Part shown: one piece after another, positions 13,662-20,394 of the stretch
Numbering within the stretch: position 1 is the first letter of the stretch
Layout of the letters: every line of letters starts with the position of its first letter
From: a virus
Length of the DNA: 30,454 nucleotides
Strand: one strand, 5' to 3'
Virus record (IMG/VR): IMGVR_UViG_3300032287_002561
Coordinates: 1-30,454 of that record
Notes under the pieces: generated by a model
Seen by the model: the letters and a program-made list of their open reading frames with translations, nothing else
Databases searched by the model: none
What the model was told of the DNA's origin: nothing
Program-made: the position numbers and the translations under genes

Positions 13662-13830
13662 AGTTATTTTTGCATTTTTATTGGCATTCTGTGGGTTTTT
13701 CTTTGGAATCCGTGCTATCAGAAAAATGAATGGAATGGAAAAGTGGACATTGACAAAGAATATCAGCTATGCTATACTGTGTGCAGTGCTGACGATGTTG
13801 GTGCTAATTGGGATAGTTTTAATTTTTTAA
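13654..13830 (+). CDS. two-span small membrane protein (58 aa)
   Basis: AAAGGA precedes ATG 13654. Two hydrophobic segments, MIKVIFAFLLAFCGFFFGI and AILCAVLTMLVLIGIVLIF, flank a short basic loop (RAIRKMNGMEKWTLTKN). It overlaps the end of the previous gene by 8 bases. The promoter for the SPFH gene lies inside its coding sequence. Confidence 0.7.
   Translation: MIKVIFAFLLAFCGFFFGIRAIRKMNGMEKWTLTKNISYAILCAVLTMLVLIGIVLIF
13750..13778 (+). promoter_or_regulatory. sigma70-like promoter inside the upstream gene
   Basis: TTGACA 13750-13755, 17-bp spacer, TATACT 13773-13778. It sits within the 13654-13830 membrane gene and would start transcription about 55 bases before the SPFH gene. Confidence 0.8.
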
Positions 13831-13840
13831 AGGAAATCAA

Positions 13841-14635
13841 ATGAAGCGTGTTTTTTCTCTTGCTGTTATTGCCTCTGCTATTTTGGCTACTGGTTGTACC
13901 CGTATTGAAACCGGTGAGGTAGGTGTTCGTGTTGGCTTTGACAAGCAGGTGCAAACTGGTGAATTGCAACCCGGTTCTTTCAACCAAACACTGATTGGTG
14001 ATGTCCTTACTTTCCCTGTCAAGGATGTTGCAGTTGCAGTTGATAATATGACTCCTCTTGCTAAGGATAATAGTACCATGAAGGATGTGGATATGACTGT
14101 TATCTATAGCATCAACCCTAGTCAGGTTAGTGAACTCTACACCAGCAAGAATCAAAGCTTCCATGCTAAGAATAAGGAAGATACTCTATTGATGTACAAT
14201 TACATCTTCCAAGCTGCACGTAATGGTCTCTACAAGGCTGCACGTGAGTATGAAGCATTGGATATGAATGACAACCGCGCCCTGATCGAACAAAAGATTC
14301 GTGAGGCAATGCAGTCTACTCTTGCTGCTGAGAAGTTGGAGAATAGCATTACTATCCAGCAAGTTTTGGTTCGTGGTATGACTCCTGCTGATAGCGTTGT
14401 TGCTAGTGCTAACGAGTTGGTTCGTAGTAAGAATGAACTCAAGCAAAAGGAAGTCGAGGTCAAGACCGCTGAAGCAGAAAGCCGTCGTATGGCAGCACTG
14501 GCTAACAACTCCGCACAAAGTGTCCAATTCATGCAGGCACAGGCTATGCTGAACATCAGTGAAGGTATCAAGAACGGCAAGGTCCAAACTATTGTTGTGC
14601 CTAGCAATTTCACTTCACTGATGACTACTAAGTAA
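13841..14635 (+). CDS. SPFH/band-7 (prohibitin-like) lipoprotein (264 aa)
   Basis: AAAGGA precedes the ATG. The N-terminus MKRVFSLAVIASAILATGC is a lipoprotein signal with lipobox LATGC, lipid attachment predicted on Cys19. Residues about 20-170 follow the SPFH/band-7 plan (ETGEVGVRVGFDKQV, PVKDVAVAVDNMTPLAKDN, DVDMTVIYSINPSQV), and 160-235 form an Ala/Glu/Lys coiled coil (SKNELKQKEVEVKTAEAESR). Such proteins build membrane-bound oligomeric cages or scaffolds and often regulate proteases. Its place shortly before the Clp island makes a link tempting but unproven. Confidence 0.85.
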   Translation: MKRVFSLAVIASAILATGCTRIETGEVGVRVGFDKQVQTGELQPGSFNQTLIGDVLTFPVKDVAVAVDNMTPLAKDNSTMKDVDMTVIYSINPSQVSELYTSKNQSFHAKNKEDTLLMYNYIFQAARNGLYKAAREYEALDMNDNRALIEQKIREAMQSTLAAEKLENSITIQQVLVRGMTPADSVVASANELVRSKNELKQKEVEVKTAEAESRRMAALANNSAQSVQFMQAQAMLNISEGIKNGKVQTIVVPSNFTSLMTTK

Positions 14636-14651
14636 GGTAGGGGTTTGTATC

Positions 14652-14915
14652 ATGGCTTCTCTAGCAGAATATTTTGAGAAAAATAGGTACAAACCCAAAT
14701 ACTTTATTGGTGATCGTGTACACGGGCATTGGAATAAAATTCCATTTAGAGGTACCGTTGGTAATGATTCACTAGTAAGTGAAGAGGAAGGTCCTAAGAT
14801 AAGCATATTCTTGGATCTTCCTATAAAGCATGATGGTAAGTTGCACAATATTATTCATGTCAAGCATAAAGACATTCTAAAGTCTGGTGCTAGTTTCTTC
14901 AAGGAGAAAAAATAA
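14652..14915 (+). CDS. conserved phage hypothetical protein (87 aa)
   Basis: AGGGG lies before ATG 14652. The sequence MASLAEYFEKNRYKPKYFIG is followed by DRVHGHWNKIPFRGTVGND and HVKHKDILKSG, a compact beta-rich fold reminiscent of small SH3-like proteins. I recall the LAEYFEKNRYKPKY..GDRV..W block from T4-type phages. No catalytic motif is visible. Confidence 0.75.
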   Translation: MASLAEYFEKNRYKPKYFIGDRVHGHWNKIPFRGTVGNDSLVSEEEGPKISIFLDLPIKHDGKLHNIIHVKHKDILKSGASFFKEKK

Positions 14916-14916
14916 A

Positions 14917-15189
14917 ATGGTACAAATCGTTAAGAAAGAGTGGCATCAGGTTACTAGTTCATACAAGCTAGACATTGATGAAGCATTGTTAAGTGAAATC
15001 TATCCTGACATGTCCGAAAAAGAATTGGCTAAGTTCCTCGAGGATATCGAAAGCGGTGATGCAGTGGTGGATGATGTAATCTCTGATGCTAGTGATAACG
15101 ATGTTGAGCTTGAATGGGATCATGACTACGATGACTGGTGGACTGACCGTAAAGGTGGTTATGAAGTAACCTACGAACTGGGAGAGTAA
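14917..15189 (+). CDS. acidic hypothetical protein (90 aa)
   Basis: ATG 14917 follows AAGGAG in the end of the previous gene. The C-terminal half is strongly acidic and aromatic (VELEWDHDYDDWWTDRKGGY). Such composition occurs in DNA mimics and inhibitor proteins, but also in ordinary phage small proteins, so no role is assigned. Confidence 0.7.
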   Translation: MVQIVKKEWHQVTSSYKLDIDEALLSEIYPDMSEKELAKFLEDIESGDAVVDDVISDASDNDVELEWDHDYDDWWTDRKGGYEVTYELGE

Positions 15190-15194
15190 TCACA

Positions 15195-15419
15195 GTGAAC
15201 CATCCTCTAGTAGATCAAATCTACACTTTCCCGGACGGTAATAGTATAACAGTCACTCAAGTAAAGATCCGTGACGAAAATATTGAGTGGGTCACCTATA
15301 AAGTAAAGACTGGCCCTGGCATCCCTCAAAAATTTGTGCTACCCATACATGAGTTTATGAACATGTATGGTCATTTATTCGGAAATACTGAAGATAATTC
15401 TTCAGATGCAAACGAATAA
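15195..15419 (+). CDS. small hypothetical protein, GTG start (74 aa)
   Basis: GTG 15195 stands 5 bases after the previous stop, with GGAGAG upstream. The protein shows TFPDGNSITVTQVKIRDENI, then WVTYKVKTGPGIPQKFVLPI and EFMNMYGHLFGN. The pattern suggests a small beta barrel. The function is unknown. Confidence 0.65.
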   Translation: MNHPLVDQIYTFPDGNSITVTQVKIRDENIEWVTYKVKTGPGIPQKFVLPIHEFMNMYGHLFGNTEDNSSDANE

Positions 15420-15426
15420 ATACTTG

Positions 15427-17022
15427 ATGAAAAGAATAATCAGCATATCCAACCTCACACTAATAGTAGCACTTTCATTAAGCACTATTGCTGCCTACTA
15501 TAGTATTATAGGATTAACCGCTATCTTTGCAGGGGCGGTTGTTCCTGTTATTGTAATGGGTTCGATCCTTGAGATAGGAAAAATAACCACTACAGTTTGG
15601 CTTAGAAAGTATTGGCATAGAGCTAGTTGGGTACTCAGACTATATCTGGTGCCGGCAGTATTAGCACTAGCTATGCTAACCAGTATGGGAATCTTTGGAT
15701 TCTTATCTAAGGCTCACATGGATAGTGGTGTAGCATCGGGTGACATACAGGCTAAATTAGCACTGTATGATGAAAAAATAAAAACAGAAAAAGACAACAT
15801 TGATACTGCTAGAAAAGCATTACAGCAAATGGATGCTCAACTAGAGCAATTGTTAGCTAGAGGTAGTACTGAACAAAATGCTGAACGTGCTGTCACTATA
15901 CGTAGACAACAAGCAAAAGAGCGTGGCGCATTGCAGGCTGACATGGCTAAAGCGCAGGCTGCTATTGCTAAGTTAAATGAAGAACGAGCCCCTATTGCTG
16001 CGGAGAACAGAAAAGTAGAGGCTGAGGTTGGCCCAATAAAATATATTGCTGCGTTAATTTACGGAGATAATGCAGATCAGAACATGCTAGAAGCCGCTGT
16101 TCGTTGGGTAATCATTTTATTAGTTATTGTTTTTGATCCACTGGCTATCGCACTTGTTCTTGCTGCCAATGCAAGTAAAGAATGGGACAAAGAAGAACCC
16201 GAAGAAGAATCTGATAAACCAGATGCGTGGGTTGCTGACGTAGATGAAAAGCCAACAGAGGAAGAACTCAAGGAAGAACCCGAAGTTGTTGAACCTCCTG
16301 CGAAAGAGGATGATTTTGACATATCAAAGCACCCCTACCTGTTTAAAACAGGTGGAGGATTTAAGAATCTTACGCCCATGGTTTATAAGCCTGAACTAGA
16401 AGCTAAACCTGAAGTAATCGAAGAATTCCCAACCATAGTTCCCGAAGAACCCATCGTTGAAGAACCTGTAATAGAAGAACCTGTAATAGAAGAACCTGTA
16501 ATAGAAGAACCTGTAATAGAAGAACCTGTAATAGAAGAACCTATCGTTGATACAACTCCAGTCATAGTCGAGGCCTTGATACCCGAAGAGGAGTTGATTG
16601 CTACTCAGGTTAAAGAATTGACAGCCGGTTCCGATGTTACTATCAATGAAGTAGATGGTGGCTACGTCATCTACGAAGGTAAGATGATGTCCAAAGATGC
16701 TCTTAAGTCTATGAAGCCTGAGCTTTTTAAGATTAAGGCAGATACTGTTCCTAACACTAGTACTAGCTTTGGTACTCACTTCCCTCAGTTTGCAAATAAA
16801 GGTGATATCTTTGTTCGCGTTGATAATCTACCTAATAGAGTATTCAAATTTGATGGGCATAGATGGATAGAGATTAACAAAGATACATCACAAACTTATT
16901 TGCAAGATGATTCATATATTCAATTCCTTATTTCCAAGATAGATAGCGGAGAATACGATATTGATTTATTGTCTGAGTATGAAAAAGAACAAATCGAATC
17001 TTACCTTAAGACTAGTAGATAA
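15427..17022 (+). CDS. multi-span membrane protein with coiled coil and EEPVI repeats (531 aa)
   Basis: ATG 15427 gives MKRIISISNLTLIVALSLST; upstream in-frame ATGs at 15406 and 15367 would add residues with no better ribosome site. Three membrane helices lie in about residues 5-100, a coiled coil follows (EKIKTEKDNIDTARKALQQM), and a fourth membrane segment is near 226-248 (WVIILLVIVFDPLAIALVLA). Then come an acidic Pro-rich spacer with perfect EEPVI repeats and a C-terminal domain with GDIFVRVDNLPNRVFKFDGH and RWIEIN. The plan suggests an envelope-anchored protein with a long flexible arm. AATAAATA lies 4 bases before the ATG. Confidence 0.75.
   Translation: MKRIISISNLTLIVALSLSTIAAYYSIIGLTAIFAGAVVPVIVMGSILEIGKITTTVWLRKYWHRASWVLRLYLVPAVLALAMLTSMGIFGFLSKAHMDSGVASGDIQAKLALYDEKIKTEKDNIDTARKALQQMDAQLEQLLARGSTEQNAERAVTIRRQQAKERGALQADMAKAQAAIAKLNEERAPIAAENRKVEAEVGPIKYIAALIYGDNADQNMLEAAVRWVIILLVIVFDPLAIALVLAANASKEWDKEEPEEESDKPDAWVADVDEKPTEEELKEEPEVVEPPAKEDDFDISKHPYLFKTGGGFKNLTPMVYKPELEAKPEVIEEFPTIVPEEPIVEEPVIEEPVIEEPVIEEPVIEEPVIEEPIVDTTPVIVEALIPEEELIATQVKELTAGSDVTINEVDGGYVIYEGKMMSKDALKSMKPELFKIKADTVPNTSTSFGTHFPQFANKGDIFVRVDNLPNRVFKFDGHRWIEINKDTSQTYLQDDSYIQFLISKIDSGEYDIDLLSEYEKEQIESYLKTSR
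16444..16548 (+). repeat. 15-bp tandem coding repeat (EEPVI)
   Basis: Five identical copies of GAAGAACCTGTAATA (16459-16533) are flanked by variants GAAGAACCCATCGTT (16444) and GAAGAACCTATCGTT (16534). Identity at the DNA level, including synonymous sites, indicates recent expansion. The unit keeps the reading frame. Confidence 0.95.
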
Positions 17023-17091
17023 GTTAAACTAATTGTATAATAGCAACATAACAAAAAATATATTCACCATTTCTCAAGATACATATAATAC

Positions 17092-18300
17092 ATGACTCAG
17101 GAAAATAAAATCAACCAATGCTCATTTTGCGGTAATCACAAAGATATCGTAAAAAAGCTTATTGTCAGTGAAACTGTTGCAATTTGCAGTGATTGCATCG
17201 ATCTATGTACTCAGCTAATAACCGATGACTCTACGGTCGAGCCCGAGAAAAAGGCATCTGTTGTCTATGATCCTATAGAGATTAAGGCACACCTGGACAG
17301 GCATGTTATAGGTCAAGATGCTGCAAAGAAAGTATTGAGTGTTGCGATTGCAAATCACTATAAGCGTATTGATAACCCTCCCAAAGATTTAGAAATCTCT
17401 AAGGGCAATATCTTATTGATTGGTCCTACTGGAAGTGGTAAGACACTGCTAGCTAAAACAGTAGCTAAGTATTTGAATGTTCCATTCATTGTCGCTGATG
17501 CAACATCACTAACCGAAGCAGGTTACGTGGGCGATGATGTAGAAAGCATGATCAGTATGCTAGTAAATGCAGCAGGTGGCGATGCTAAACTTGCAGAACG
17601 TGGTATTGTCTTCATTGACGAAATTGATAAGATTGCACGTAAGGGTGAAAGCACTAGTATCACTAGAGATGTGTCAGGTGAGGGCGTTCAGCAAGCATTG
17701 CTTAAGTTGGTTGAAGGTACTGTATGCCGAATTCCAGCAAGTGGTGGTCGTAAGCATCCCGGTGGCGAAATGCTAGAGGTTAATACTAAGAATATTTTGT
17801 TTATTTCAGGCGGTGCTTTTGTAGGTCTAAAAGAAATTGTTAAGACTCGCATTAAGGGAACTACTATTGGGTTCGGTGCTGAGATACGTGATACTAAGGA
17901 AGAAGTGGACCTTACTAATGTTGGCCCTGATGATTTGACTAAATTTGGTATGATTCCTGAATTTATTGGCCGATTTACTACGTCAGTGACACTGAAGGAC
18001 CTTACTAAAGATCAACTGTTGCAGGTCTTAACTGATATTAAAAGCAACTACATCAGTCAATATCAATATTTGTTCTCTCTAGATGCAGTAGAACTTGAAT
18101 TTGAAAATGATGCATTGGAACAAATTGTCGATAACTGCCTTGTACTGAAGACTGGTGCCCGTGGGCTTCATACGGAAATCGAACGAGCATTGATGCCTCA
18201 CATGTTCTATATTAAGCAGTATCAAAAGAACGGTCTTAAGAAAGTACAAATTAATCGTGCTTTGGTTGTAGAACCCAAAGCACTTATTTCACCTAAATAA
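17092..18300 (+). CDS. clpX: ClpX, ATPase unfoldase of ClpXP (402 aa)
   Basis: A full-length ClpX. The N-terminal zinc-binding domain has Cys10, Cys13, Cys32 and Cys35. Walker A is GPTGSGKT (111-118), pore loop GYVGDD (144-149), Walker B VFIDEID (173-179), the second pore/RKH loop GGRKHPGGE (218-226), and sensor 2 GARGL with Arg357. The ClpP-docking IGF loop is present (259-261 in TTIGFGAEI), so it can be expected to work with ClpP. No Shine-Dalgarno sequence is seen; ATATAATAC directly precedes the ATG. It opens a cluster with Hsp20, ClpS and, further on, ClpP. Confidence 0.97.
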   Translation: MTQENKINQCSFCGNHKDIVKKLIVSETVAICSDCIDLCTQLITDDSTVEPEKKASVVYDPIEIKAHLDRHVIGQDAAKKVLSVAIANHYKRIDNPPKDLEISKGNILLIGPTGSGKTLLAKTVAKYLNVPFIVADATSLTEAGYVGDDVESMISMLVNAAGGDAKLAERGIVFIDEIDKIARKGESTSITRDVSGEGVQQALLKLVEGTVCRIPASGGRKHPGGEMLEVNTKNILFISGGAFVGLKEIVKTRIKGTTIGFGAEIRDTKEEVDLTNVGPDDLTKFGMIPEFIGRFTTSVTLKDLTKDQLLQVLTDIKSNYISQYQYLFSLDAVELEFENDALEQIVDNCLVLKTGARGLHTEIERALMPHMFYIKQYQKNGLKKVQINRALVVEPKALISPK

Positions 18301-18323
18301 TAGAATTTTTTGCGTATTTTTCG

Positions 18324-18334
18324 TATAATAAATA
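18324..18334 (+). promoter_or_regulatory. -10 / late-like promoter of hsp20
   Basis: TATAATAAATA combines a perfect sigma70 -10 hexamer (18324-18329) with an AATAAATA late-like motif (18327-18334). There is no recognisable -35 box at 16-18 bp, so an alternative sigma factor or phage late transcription is possible. The predicted leader is about 60 bases. Confidence 0.5.
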
Positions 18335-18340
18335 CGTGCT

Positions 18341-18399
18341 GTAGATGCCGATGGTCGGGTCTACATTATAGTCATCTTGCTTAATAAAGGAGAAAACAA
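18341..18399 (+). promoter_or_regulatory. candidate ROSE-like RNA thermometer in hsp20 leader
   Basis: Hairpin 1: GTAGA (18341-18345) pairs with TCTAC (18360-18364), with inner CCGA/TCGG (18348-18351 with 18355-18358). Hairpin 2: TCTT-G-CTT (18375-18382) pairs with AAGGAGA (18387-18393) with the G at 18379 bulged, so the Shine-Dalgarno AGGAG is closed. The anti-SD strand contains UUGCU, the conserved U(U/C)GCU of ROSE elements, which control small heat-shock genes in proteobacteria. The next gene is a small heat-shock protein. Heat melting of hairpin 2 is inferred, not shown. Confidence 0.7.
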
Positions 18400-18843
18400 A
18401 TGACAAACCTATCCCTACGTTCTTTAGATATCCCATCAATTCACAAATTTGCAGTCGGTTTCGACTCAGTGTTCGATGAACTTCATCGTTTGACGAACTC
18501 GCAAAATAGTGTAAACTATCCACCATACAATGTTGTGAAACATAGTGAGGATAAGTTTAGTATTGAGCTAGCAGTCGCTGGCTTCAAGGAAGGAGATATC
18601 GATATCCAAGTTGAAAAAAATCAACTAACTATCAAGGGAGAGCAATCCGTCAATCTTGACAGCCCAGTAGAATATCTACATCGTGGTATTAGTGCCCGTA
18701 ATTTCTCTCGCACATGGACTCTTGCAGACCATGTTGAGATTGCAGGTGCAACTGTTAAGGATGGTATTCTGACAATTGACTTAGAGCGTATTGTTCCTGA
18801 AGAACAAAAGCCCAAGAAGATTGCTATTACTTTCACTAAATAA
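18400..18843 (+). CDS. small heat-shock protein Hsp20, IbpA type (147 aa)
   Basis: An ATP-independent holdase that keeps unfolding proteins soluble. The alpha-crystallin domain runs from about residue 43 to 138: PPYNVVKHSEDKFSIELAVA, GFKEGDIDIQVEKNQLTIKG, then ARNFSRTWTLADHVEIAGAT and VKDGILTIDLERIVPEEQKP. The end PKKIAIT resembles the C-terminal I-x-I anchor. The RNF.R...LADHV..A...DG.L.IDLER pattern is close to bacterial IbpA. T4-type cyanophages are known to carry Hsp20 genes. The leader has a candidate RNA thermometer, and a perfect palindrome follows the gene. Confidence 0.95.
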   Translation: MTNLSLRSLDIPSIHKFAVGFDSVFDELHRLTNSQNSVNYPPYNVVKHSEDKFSIELAVAGFKEGDIDIQVEKNQLTIKGEQSVNLDSPVEYLHRGISARNFSRTWTLADHVEIAGATVKDGILTIDLERIVPEEQKPKKIAITFTK

Positions 18844-18856
18844 TATAGTGTGAAAC

Positions 18857-18878
18857 AGTGTGCAACATGTTGCACACT
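18857..18878 (+). terminator. 22-bp perfect palindrome, terminator or operator
   Basis: The palindrome starts AGTGTGCAA and ends TTGCACACT, with CATG in the centre, so the RNA can form a 9-bp stem; TCTTT follows. It lies 14 bases after hsp20 and 20 bases before clpS. The weak T tract makes attenuation or a DNA-binding site possible alternatives. Confidence 0.55.
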
Positions 18879-18897
18879 TCTTTAAAGAGATAATAAA

Positions 18898-19203
18898 ATG
18901 TCAAAAACAGAAACTAAAGTAAAGATTAAGCCTAACGTGGGATTACAAGAGCCACCGTTGTTTAGAATCATCTATATCAATGATGAAGTTACTTCGATGG
19001 AATTTGTAGTCGGGTCGTTAGTTGATTATTTTAATTATACTAATGACACCGCCATGAATATTACTAAAAATATTCATGAGACGGGAAGTGCAGTAGTAGC
19101 GATTCTTCCTTATGAAATCGCAGAGCAAAAAGGCATTGAAGTTACTTTAGACGCTAGAGCTAGAGGATTCCCGCTTCAAGTTAAAGTGGAATCAGAAGCT
19201 TAA
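18898..19203 (+). CDS. clpS: ClpS-like N-degron adaptor (101 aa)
   Basis: ClpS delivers proteins with destabilising N-terminal residues to Clp proteases. The ClpS core is evident: PPLFRIIYINDEVTSMEFVV with Asn28-Asp29 at the positions that bind the N-terminal amino group, then NITKNIHETGSAVVAILPYE with His60, and AEQKGIEVTLDARARGFPL. The length matches the family. Classical ClpS works with ClpA, yet only ClpX is seen here. The C-terminus overlaps the convergent minus-strand gene by 4 bases. Confidence 0.9.
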   Translation: MSKTETKVKIKPNVGLQEPPLFRIIYINDEVTSMEFVVGSLVDYFNYTNDTAMNITKNIHETGSAVVAILPYEIAEQKGIEVTLDARARGFPLQVKVESEA

Positions 19204-19898
19204 ACTTCTACATCAATTCTCTTTGCCCAGTAAGGATTTTTCTTATACGCTGGGTTACTTATATAGTTGATACCATTTAGTTTGGTATCAACTATTTTTT
19301 CATATGTACCAAATGCCCAATGTGTAACCTTAGATTCCGAATCGGCTACTAAGGTTAATGTAAGTTCGGGCAAAGTCTTAAAATTGTCTGGGGCCTCACC
19401 AAAATACAGTTCTTGATTAGGAACTGCATTGGTGAGAACTAGAATCTTTGTAACATCTAAATGTTTCTGTAACTTCTCTATAGAACTTTTCAAATAGATC
19501 AAATCTTCAAATCTATGCATGTCGATAATCTCAGTTCCTTCGGTCTGTAATTTTTCATCATTACCATACCAACCGGTACACCCTACAACTGCAATGCCAT
19601 CTATTATCACTACATGATGATGCAATAAAGCTACGTTTCTGATTTTTTTACAGGCACGCGATATTTCAGATACTCTTTTTCGATAATCAACTGCATTATC
19701 AAATTCCAGTGATCCAGGGGTGTAGAATACACCTTGATAAAACTTAGCTAAGTGACTTAACACCTGAGATACAATCAGTAAATCAGAACTTATATTTCCT
19801 GCAACTAGGCAATATAGACTAGTCGCTTTACCTTCCCAACTGAAACTGTCTCCATGAGACAAGTTTAAGTCACTTATTAAATCGAATCCAATATTCAT
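19200..19898 (-). CDS. metallophosphoesterase-like protein with degraded active site (232 aa)
   Basis: The order of strands follows calcineurin-like phosphoesterases: FDLISDLNLS where active enzymes have SDLHL, LVAGNIS for AGDI, YTPGSLEF for PGNHE, IAVVGCTGW for the G.TLW strand, and ILVLTNAVPN for the THH.P motif. A NGINYISNPAY end corresponds to the NG..V.SNP.GY end of phage relatives. Several metal ligands are replaced: His to Asn12, Asp to Asn35, Asn-His to Ser63-Leu64, and His-His to Asn157-Ala158. Asp10 remains. It is probably a pseudoenzyme, possibly a binding protein. One of two minus-strand genes in the window. Confidence 0.75.
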   Translation of the reverse strand: MNIGFDLISDLNLSHGDSFSWEGKATSLYCLVAGNISSDLLIVSQVLSHLAKFYQGVFYTPGSLEFDNAVDYRKRVSEISRACKKIRNVALLHHHVVIIDGIAVVGCTGWYGNDEKLQTEGTEIIDMHRFEDLIYLKSSIEKLQKHLDVTKILVLTNAVPNQELYFGEAPDNFKTLPELTLTLVADSESKVTHWAFGTYEKIVDTKLNGINYISNPAYKKNPYWAKRIDVEV

Positions 19899-19903
19899 CT
19901 GGT

Positions 19904-20284
19904 TTATTTTGCAACAGACATTTTGGGTGTTCTCTTAGGCTTTGTTGCAGCCTTTTCTGCTGGTTTAGTTGCAGGCTTGGTTGCGGGTTTAGTAGCGGGT
20001 TTAGTAGCGGGCTTGCTAGTACCTTTAATTGCTGCAGGTTTAGCAGGTGTCTTAGCTTTTGGCTTAGCAGGCTTTTTTGCTTTAGGTGCTGGCTGTTCTA
20101 TGACAGGAATAACGGGCGCAGATTCGATTACCGACTCCACAACCGGCTTCGTCAATGACGGCGGTACGGGTTCAGGTGTTTCTACCTTATAAGGTGCCAA
20201 CGCTGATGCAACGTCCTCTTTTTGACGAAATACAAAAAACCAGACTAATCCGGCTACAATAACCAATCCAATAACTAATTCCAT
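19904..20284 (-). CDS. membrane-anchored Lys/Pro/Ala-rich protein (126 aa)
   Basis: On the minus strand AGGAG fits the ATG at 20284 (MELVIGLVIVAGLVWFFVF), so an upstream extension is rejected. One N-terminal membrane helix is followed by a Pro-rich acidic spacer and a highly basic tail with KPAT tandem repeats (about 19950-20040). TonB-like envelope spanners and histone H1-like tails have comparable composition; the anchor makes an envelope protein more likely. It stands 5 bases upstream of the phosphoesterase-like gene and is probably co-transcribed. Confidence 0.7.
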   Translation of the reverse strand: MELVIGLVIVAGLVWFFVFRQKEDVASALAPYKVETPEPVPPSLTKPVVESVIESAPVIPVIEQPAPKAKKPAKPKAKTPAKPAAIKGTSKPATKPATKPATKPATKPAEKAATKPKRTPKMSVAK

Positions 20285-20394
20285 TATTTTTCTCCTAAAA
20301 AGTATTAGTAATGTATTTACTGGTAACTCTACCAAATGTGTTTTTTCCTAAGAGTTTTACAAACCTTTTTGAAAAATATACAATAAATACTATC

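Noticed and set aside
19923-20192. Plus-strand frame rich in Leu/Val/Gly opposite the Lys/Pro/Ala gene
   Set aside because: Its apparent hydrophobic repeats are the antisense of KPAT repeats; the minus-strand gene has the ribosome site and membrane anchor.
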